Shown in pieces: positions 57,931 to 64,000 of a DNA stretch of 64,000 bases (position 1 is the stretch's first letter; each line of letters opens with the position of its first letter). Below the pieces are notes generated by a model that saw only the letters and a program-made list of their open reading frames with translations, was not told the DNA's origin and made no database searches. The position numbers and the translations under genes are program-made. Source of the DNA: Owenia fusiformis (lineage: Eukaryota > Annelida > Polychaeta > Sabellida > Oweniidae); contig CAIIXF020000003.1 in NCBI GenBank assembly GCA_903813345.2, positions 20,412,931-20,476,930 on the forward strand, given 5' to 3'.

Positions 57931-60881
57931 TATCACGGGATGTCATCGCCTGATTTGGTCAATGTTAGGGAGCAGGTCGTTTTTACAATAAATTTCAATA
58001 TTTTCACACAAAATATTTTTTTACTGAAAAACTGCTCATTCGCAGAGAAAATGTACTAGCACATGCAATGACAATGTCAATCACGCTTCTGTACGAAATT
58101 CGGCGGAAGTCTTTTATAATCTAATACGAAGTTACTAAAAAAGGCGCGAACGCCCTACACTCAAAATGATCGTTTTTCCATTATAACTTTTTAACGTAAT
58201 TTAACGAAGGCTTCTAATTATTATCCAAGATAGTCTAAATACCGATTAAAATATTTCTTACTTCAAACAGATACGCCGTCTTTTATTCAATTTTTTAAAA
58301 AATAATAAAAAATAACTCTTGTCAATGTTAGGGAGCAGTCAATGTTAGGGAGCAAAATGATTTTATCAGAATATTAAAAATGTAGCAAATGGCCATTTAA
58401 AATATGTATGGCATTTATAAACTAAACATTATTGTTTGAATGATTATTTTAAACCCCTTGCCTTAACAAAATTTAACAAAATCGATAAAAAAAATTGTTT
58501 TGCATTTTTGTTATCTTCAGAAAATGGACTCTCAAAGATTTTTGACGAAGGAAAGTTAATTATTATCATGGATAATCTCAGTACATATTGAAATATTTCT
58601 TACTTCAAACAGGTACACCTTTCTTTAATTTTTTTTAAATAATAAAAAATAAGTATGATCAATGTGGCGGAGCAAACAATGCAGTGGGGCGAAATGGTTT
58701 TATCAGAATATCAGAGTAATTGGCCTTTACAAACATGTATGTCATTTATAAACTAGACAAGATTGTATGATTGTTTTATACCCCTTGGTATAAACCTTAC
58801 AAGCATACAGTATTGCTCAGCACAATATACACAATTTAACCAGATACAATAATTACATGACATCTCCCTTTATTCATGATATTGTATTTAAATAAATGAG
58901 CTCATCTTTGTATATAAATTATTGTTTTGAAATAGACCGGTAACACTTAAAGAAAGTCTAAAACTTTGTCCAATCATATTTTAGAAATGTTAGAATAATA
59001 AAACGGACTTCATGGGGCAAAATCCCAAAAGGTCCCACTAGGTCCCACGCCATGTTAAGTCTATGGAGGTCCCAACTTGTCCCATTGGTGTATACCGGGC
59101 TTTAGAGTATCATTAGCAAGTGGTACACATATAACAGAGATCGGTTATATACTGCATTGTCTGAGTATTGACAAATTGAAGTATACGTGTAAAAATCTAC
59201 TATCATACATGTAACTGCGCAATGAGCCCTTCATAGCGTTTGTGCCAGCTATCAGGTGATACCCGGTCGTAAAGATAAGTGCGAGACTAACTCTCTTACT
59301 TTAATACTAGGAAAATATCAAATCATAGAACTGAAGGATGTCGGAGATTTCTCAAGCCTATATATCAGTTCAGATAATTTATCATCCACAATTTAGGATT
59401 GTGAACTGATGACATCATCAAAAAGTGTATATAACGATACATCCATTCATTTACAGTTAGAGGTCAACGAATAAAGAAGGAATGGTTCGCATCTAAATAT
59501 TTCTAAAACGAACGTAAACAGGATTTAGCTGAAAATAAAAAATGCAAAATAACCTTTTCAATGATTTTCTTACAATTTTAACGCTTTCCTCCCCAAAGGG
59601 TATCAAATAATCATACAAACAAAATTGTTCAGTTTATAAATGCCATACATATTTTAAATGGCCATTTGCTACATTTTTAATATTCTGATAAAATCATTTT
59701 GCTCCCTAACATTGACTGCTCCCTAACATTGACAAGAGTTATTTTTTATTATTTTTTAAAAAATTGAATAAAAGACGGCGTATCTGTTTGAAGTAAGAAA
59801 TATTTTAATCGGTATTTAGACTATCTTGGATAATAATTAGAAGCCTTCGTTAAATTACGTTAAAAAGTTATAATGGAAAAACGATCATTTTGAGTGTAGG
59901 GCGTTCGCGCCTTTTTTAGTAACTTCGTATTAGATTATAAAAGACTTCCGCCGAATTTCGTACAGAAGCGTGATTGACATTGTCATTGCATGTGCTAGTA
60001 CATTTTCTCTGCGAATGAGCAGTTTTTCAGTAAAAAAATATTTTGTGTGAAAATATTGAAATTTATTGTAAAAACGACCTGCTCCCTAACATTGACCAAA
60101 TCAGGCGATGACATCCCGTGATTATGAATATACTTTTCCATATATTATTGCACAATGGTTTCCCAATTTCTTATTTTTGCCATTCTACTGACGAAATGAA
60201 GCAGTGAAATGGACTCTTTATTGAACTGCACCCATTTTTTTGCCGCTGGCCATTCCAGATTACGTTATTGAACTTAGAAGTAGAGATCATGATTTGAGTT
60301 TACTGCATACTGACTGTGGAGAATACTGACTTCGCTGTCATGTTTGGCTGCACAAGCTGACATACCGGTAAGTACATCTGGGTTATATCATAACATTTCC
60401 TTAGTTTTAGATTTCGAACAACTCAATGACATTTTGACTCATACTTTAGCCTGAGAAGAGACATCTGATTTCTGATCTTGAATTTTTGAGTGATTTTCCT
60501 TGAGTGAAAACATGCAAGAATATATGTTAGCCTAACCGAGTGAAACTTTGAGAGAGTGGAAACTGATATATTTTATTTATAATTATTATAAACAAGAAGT
60601 GAGACTCACCTCAAATCCTCTATTTTGGCGTACAAATCCAGTGAAATTCGCATGCCGCAAAACGGAAGTCATTTTTCAAGGTCAATGTCTCGTCAAATGT
60701 TTTGATATTTCCCTCAAAAACAACTAGATATTTGTCAATTTGTATAGTTTTCTATATAGATTCGAGAAGAATAATGCAGGTTTGATATTTTCCCAGCATA
60801 ATATACATGATTTTATTGATTATTTACGTTGATAGTCATATCAAAGTTTTTTCTTCGAGACTAAGAAAACTAAAACAAAAA

Positions 60882-61049
60882 ATGGCGGCAATAATACGAA
60901 TAAAGCGAAAACTTGATGAGGATCCCGCTGATAAGCTCGTCATTTATTGTAAGCGAATAAAATCAAATAGTGCGGAAGGTGGAGCAAGTAAATCAGCATC
61001 TGAGGATGTCAAGAATGAACTTACATTTGCTGGAACACTGGATAAAAAG
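60882..61049 (+). CDS. SLC7A6OS: First coding exon, SLC7A6OS/Iwr1-like nuclear transport factor
   Basis: 56 codons from ATG (AAAATGGCGGCAATAATAC) to the donor AAG|GTAATG, phase 0. The translation starts MAAIIRIKRKLDEDPADKL followed by VIYCKRIKSN, matching the N terminus of SLC7A6OS (VLRVKRKRSAEPAEALVLACKRLRSD). By family knowledge, Iwr1 proteins guide RNA polymerase II into the nucleus. The upstream frame is open for 25 more codons but lacks the family pattern, so the internal Met is preferred. The remaining exons were not found, and the gene probably continues past 64000. Its first intron carries nested inverted-repeat elements (61105-62691, 63037-63520). Confidence 0.72.
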
Positions 61050-61104
61050 GTAATGTAAATTCACATGTACACCATTGGTGGGTGATAATAGAGTAAATTA
61101 AATG

Positions 61105-62691
61105 TACTACTTTTTGCAAGGCCTGACTTCGTCGCTAACATGCTAAATATAAGAGTTAGCTGACGTTTGGGAGTCTGACTTACCTTCTAAAGGTTAGAAC
61201 CCGAATCTTAATGACACCATATCACCTTTGTTCCGTCAACCATGGAGCATTTGCCACAACATCCAAGAGGTAAATCATGGACCGAGAAAATGAATGATTT
61301 CCTTGTAAGTTCCGGAAGTTTCAATACGAAAAATTACCGAACATATATGAAAACCGAATATTTGTTCGTTGTTTTCACGATTTACAGGTTCGTATGTTCT
61401 TCAATGTTTTGGTCTAAATTATAAAGCATCACCAACAGGTCTTACTCTATTAAGGTGCTATGGAACTTAACAGGAAATGACAAAACAGGAAGTGACAATT
61501 TTTTTTGCATTTTTAGACATTTTTTGAACAAGGATAACAGAGTTCTGTTTTGACCTCCAGTCAATTCAACTAGTTCCAAATACCATTTACAGGTCCAGGA
61601 TCACAATGTTCATGGTCAGAATGACCCTAAACATGATGAAATAACGTTTTCAGCCCTATGAAAATGTGACTGAAAATAGCTAAAAGTAGGAGGGTAGGAA
61701 AGGTCACTGAACAGAATCTTTTGAATTTTTCAGAAAATGTGCCCAATATATTGCTCTAAATGATACAATCTTTGAAAATTTGATATCAATCATAGGAAAA
61801 GAAAAAAAATGTAAAAACTGATTTGAAAAGCGATCTATTTTCCTTTTTATGACCGCCATTTTTGTTTAAGACAATTTTCAAAAATTTCAAAGATTGTATC
61901 AGTTAGAGCATTATATTGGGCACATTTTCTGAAAAATTCAAAAGATTCTGTTCAGTGACCTTCCCTACGCTCCTACTTTTAGCTTTTTTCAGTCACACTT
62001 TCAAAGGGCTAAAAAGGTTATTTCATCATGTTTAGGGTCATTCTGACCATGCGCATTGTGATCCTGGTCATGTAAATGATATGTGGAAATAGTTAAATTG
62101 ACTTGAGGTCAAACCAGAACCCTGTTATCTTTTTTCAAAAAATGTTCAAAAATGCAAAAAAAAATTCACTTCCTGTTTCGTCATTTCCTGTTAACTTCCA
62201 TGGCACCTTAATCGACTAATACAGCAGACGGCTCATATTTCTACGTAGCATTTCGTTCAGACAAATAGTGGGACTGTAGATCACGCAGTTTCGTTCGTTG
62301 CGTACTTCACTCGAAATTGGTAATTTTATATTGGCTACTTCACTTAGCTTGGCGGATGTAGAACATTGCTTAATATTCTTTTAATTTTCACACCAGACAT
62401 GCTTGGTTGACACGTCAACAAAGTAAAGTTCAAGGGTCAATGCGTTATTTCGTGATAACTACAACGCCTTCCCGAAAGTCAACATTGATGAAAAATGAAA
62501 AAGTCGGAAAAGCATTTACACTAATTTCTATCAAATGCTATGTTTATGCATCATCATCGACGCAACAAAGGTGATATGGTTTCATTAAGATTCGGGTTCT
62601 AACCTTTAGAAGGTAAGTCAGACTCCCAAACGTCAGCTAACTCTTATATTTAGCATGTTAGCGACGAAGTCAGGCCTTGCAAAAAGTAGTA
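61105..62691. mobile_element. TIR element with about 120-bp arms, interrupted by another
   Basis: The left arm 61105-61230 (TACTACTTTTTGCAAGG start) and right arm 62567-62691 are close inverted copies, with possible TA flanks. The interior holds the TTAA-flanked element 61454-62207. The remaining unique interior (61231-61450, 62212-62566) has no recognisable ORF. Confidence 0.78.
61454..62207. mobile_element. Fold-back MITE with TTAA flanks, nested
   Basis: GGTGCTATGGAACTTAAC at the left and the complement GTTAACTTCCATGGCACC at the right. The arms of about 370 bp pair almost to the centre near 61830, with scattered mismatches. TTAA flanks lie at 61450-61453 and 62208-62211. Piggybac-type by target site. 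Several percent divergence between arms suggests some age. Confidence 0.85.
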
Positions 62692-63036
62692 GAAGCAACC
62701 ATTTGGCCCAAGAGAAACGAAAACTCCAGAGCTTACAGATTAGAGACATAATTACGTTTCTTGCTTTCTACCTTCCAGAGGCAAATTTTCCACATGTCTA
62801 TTTTCCAGAGGATAGATTACGAATCGAACACACACAAGTTCACCTTATTCTTCTTCACAATTATTTCAAAAAGTAGCTGTTTGACACGTATTGAATGTAG
62901 TGTCACATTGTAGCTTGAAATTGCTTTTGAAACCTAGAAAAACCAGTGGGGCCACAAAAATCCATAACTCTATGGCTTTTGCCCATGGTGACGTGAATAA
63001 GGGATGTAGGGTTCTCTTATCGCATCCTACAACCTC

Positions 63037-63520
63037 TTTAGATTGTGGTCATACGCGCGTATAATTGGTCAGTCAATGTTTTTACAAAGTTGGAGAAAAT
63101 ACTACGTATTGCACACCTAAATGACCTACCTCGATACATTCCTAAGTATTTTAGAATTCTTTTTATGTTGTTAGATCGCCAATTGTATGGGTTTATCGGC
63201 AGAACGAAGAGATTTTAGTTTTTACATCGGAAATATATCAGCAATTTTCAAAATGTCGGAAGGGGAATTCCCCAGGGATTTCCCTTATGACTGGTGCATG
63301 CCGGGAACTGAATGGAGGAATTTGACGGTTGAAATAAGTTAAATATTACACGCAAATATTGCTATCAAAAATGAAAACCTCTTCGTTCTGCCGATAAACC
63401 CATACAATTGGCGATTCAACTACATAAAAAGAATTCTAAAATACTAAGGAATGTATCGAGGTAGGTCATTTAGGTGTGCAATGCGTAGTATTTTCTCCAA
63501 CTTTGTAAAAACATTGACTG
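63037..63520. mobile_element. Long-arm fold-back element, most complete copy
   Basis: Same family as 25266-25692 and 30237-30663. The left arm begins TTTAGATTGTGGTC and is complete. The right arm stops at TTGACTG, about 37 bp short of its end. The internal sequence is nearly identical to the 25-kb copy, so the family was active fairly recently. Confidence 0.82.
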
Positions 63521-64000
63521 GATTTTTCGCGGTATTGCGAGTACTCCTCCCCCTTCTGCCCTTGTGAGATCAGAGATATCCTATTACTATACTTTTCATA
63601 AGATCTTCCTATTTTAATCACAATGTATTTCTAAAAGGTTTTCTGACTTCCTATTCCTTGTTTGTATCCAGTTTTATGTATTTTCTGAAGAGTTCTACCA
63701 CAAATAATGTGACAAAAATGTAAAATTGGACTCTGGAAAAAACACTTTAGACTCCGGAAAGCTATTAGACTATGGAGCAAGAGGTTCTAAAGACATTTTG
63801 GACTCAGGAGAATCTCTGGAGTCTAAAAGGCTAGTAAGAAACCTGGGATGTTTTGCCTTTACATCTTCTATTAACTTTATTGAATTTACAATCACAGTAA
63901 CTAGTAGATCGGAAATTAATTGTGACAAATAAGTGTGTTGTACTGGCATACATAAGTAACAGATTCTGAGTCTTTATTCTATGTTATTTTAGTGCTGATG
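63521..64000. other. Window end, presumed intron
   Basis: GGACTC- and GGAG-type short motifs repeat around 63727-63830 (TTGGACTCTGGA, TTAGACTCCGGA, TTGGACTCAGGA). No exon of the SLC7A6OS-like gene could be identified. Confidence 0.4.

Larger units (their letters stand above)
57394..60219. mobile_element. Large fold-back element with 8-bp TSD, carrying nested insertions
   Basis: The left arm (about 57634-58440, interrupted) and right arm (about 59625-60217) are long inverted copies. The 8 bp ATTGAACT flank the structure (57386-57393 and 60220-60227). The motif GTCAATGTTAGGGAGCA repeats in the arms (57959, 58322, 58340 and complements). A third, diverged direct copy of the arm sequence lies at about 58550-58760. 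Two smaller elements sit in the left arm (57395-57631 and 57728-57930). The 8-bp duplication suggests hAT or a related class, though no transposase is present. Confidence 0.8.

Noticed and set aside
1-64000. CRISPR array, operon or prophage
   Set aside because: The spliced genes and animal protein families make the window eukaryotic; the tandem arrays have no unique spacers.

Overview
This is a eukaryotic nuclear window, most likely from a marine invertebrate animal. The genes are animal-type: a CUB/LDLa receptor, OXA1L, a polypeptide GalNAc-transferase, SLC25A19 and the first exon of an SLC7A6OS/Iwr1-like gene. Introns are GT-AG and the DNA is AT-rich. I cannot name the species or phylum from sequence alone. 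Nothing suggests a bacterial, organellar or viral source, and I found no tRNA, rRNA or CRISPR array I could defend.

Layout: 1-1061 is the end of a 115-bp satellite with a three-unit higher-order pattern. 2528-5869 (+) is a two-exon gene for a Ser/Asp/Tyr-rich protein I do not recognise. 5.9-12.9 kb is gene-poor and holds TIR elements, short tandem arrays and a mariner transposase remnant. 12964-23977 (-) is a 14-exon gene for a single-pass receptor: signal peptide, three CUB-type modules, two LDLa modules, one membrane helix and a long tail with two PPAY motifs. Its first four exons lie in a 4,971-bp unit tandemly repeated at 20938-25908 and 25909-30879. 30.9-36.9 kb is again repeat-rich. 36979-44945 (-) is OXA1L in eight coding exons. 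Divergent from it, across about 840 bp, is an intronless GalNAc-transferase gene (45787-47583, +). 49150-50130 (-) is an intronless SLC25A19-like thiamine pyrophosphate carrier. 50.1-60.8 kb holds duplications and nested fold-back elements. 60882-61049 (+) is the first coding exon of an SLC7A6OS-like gene, whose first intron is filled with nested inverted-repeat elements.

Two themes stand out. First, small tandem duplications overlap gene edges: both edges of one OXA1L exon, the SLC25A19 stop codon, and the 5' exons of the receptor. Second, non-autonomous TIR and fold-back DNA elements are dense, several with target-site duplications still readable (TA, TTAA, and 5, 8 or 10 bp), and some are nested so that insertion order can be read. 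No reverse-transcriptase ORF was seen. The genes do not form one pathway: OXA1L and SLC25A19 are both mitochondrial, the GalNAc-transferase is Golgi, the receptor is at the cell surface, and the Iwr1-like protein would be nuclear/cytoplasmic. All exon models are hand-made from splice signals, phase continuity and family similarity, without transcript data.
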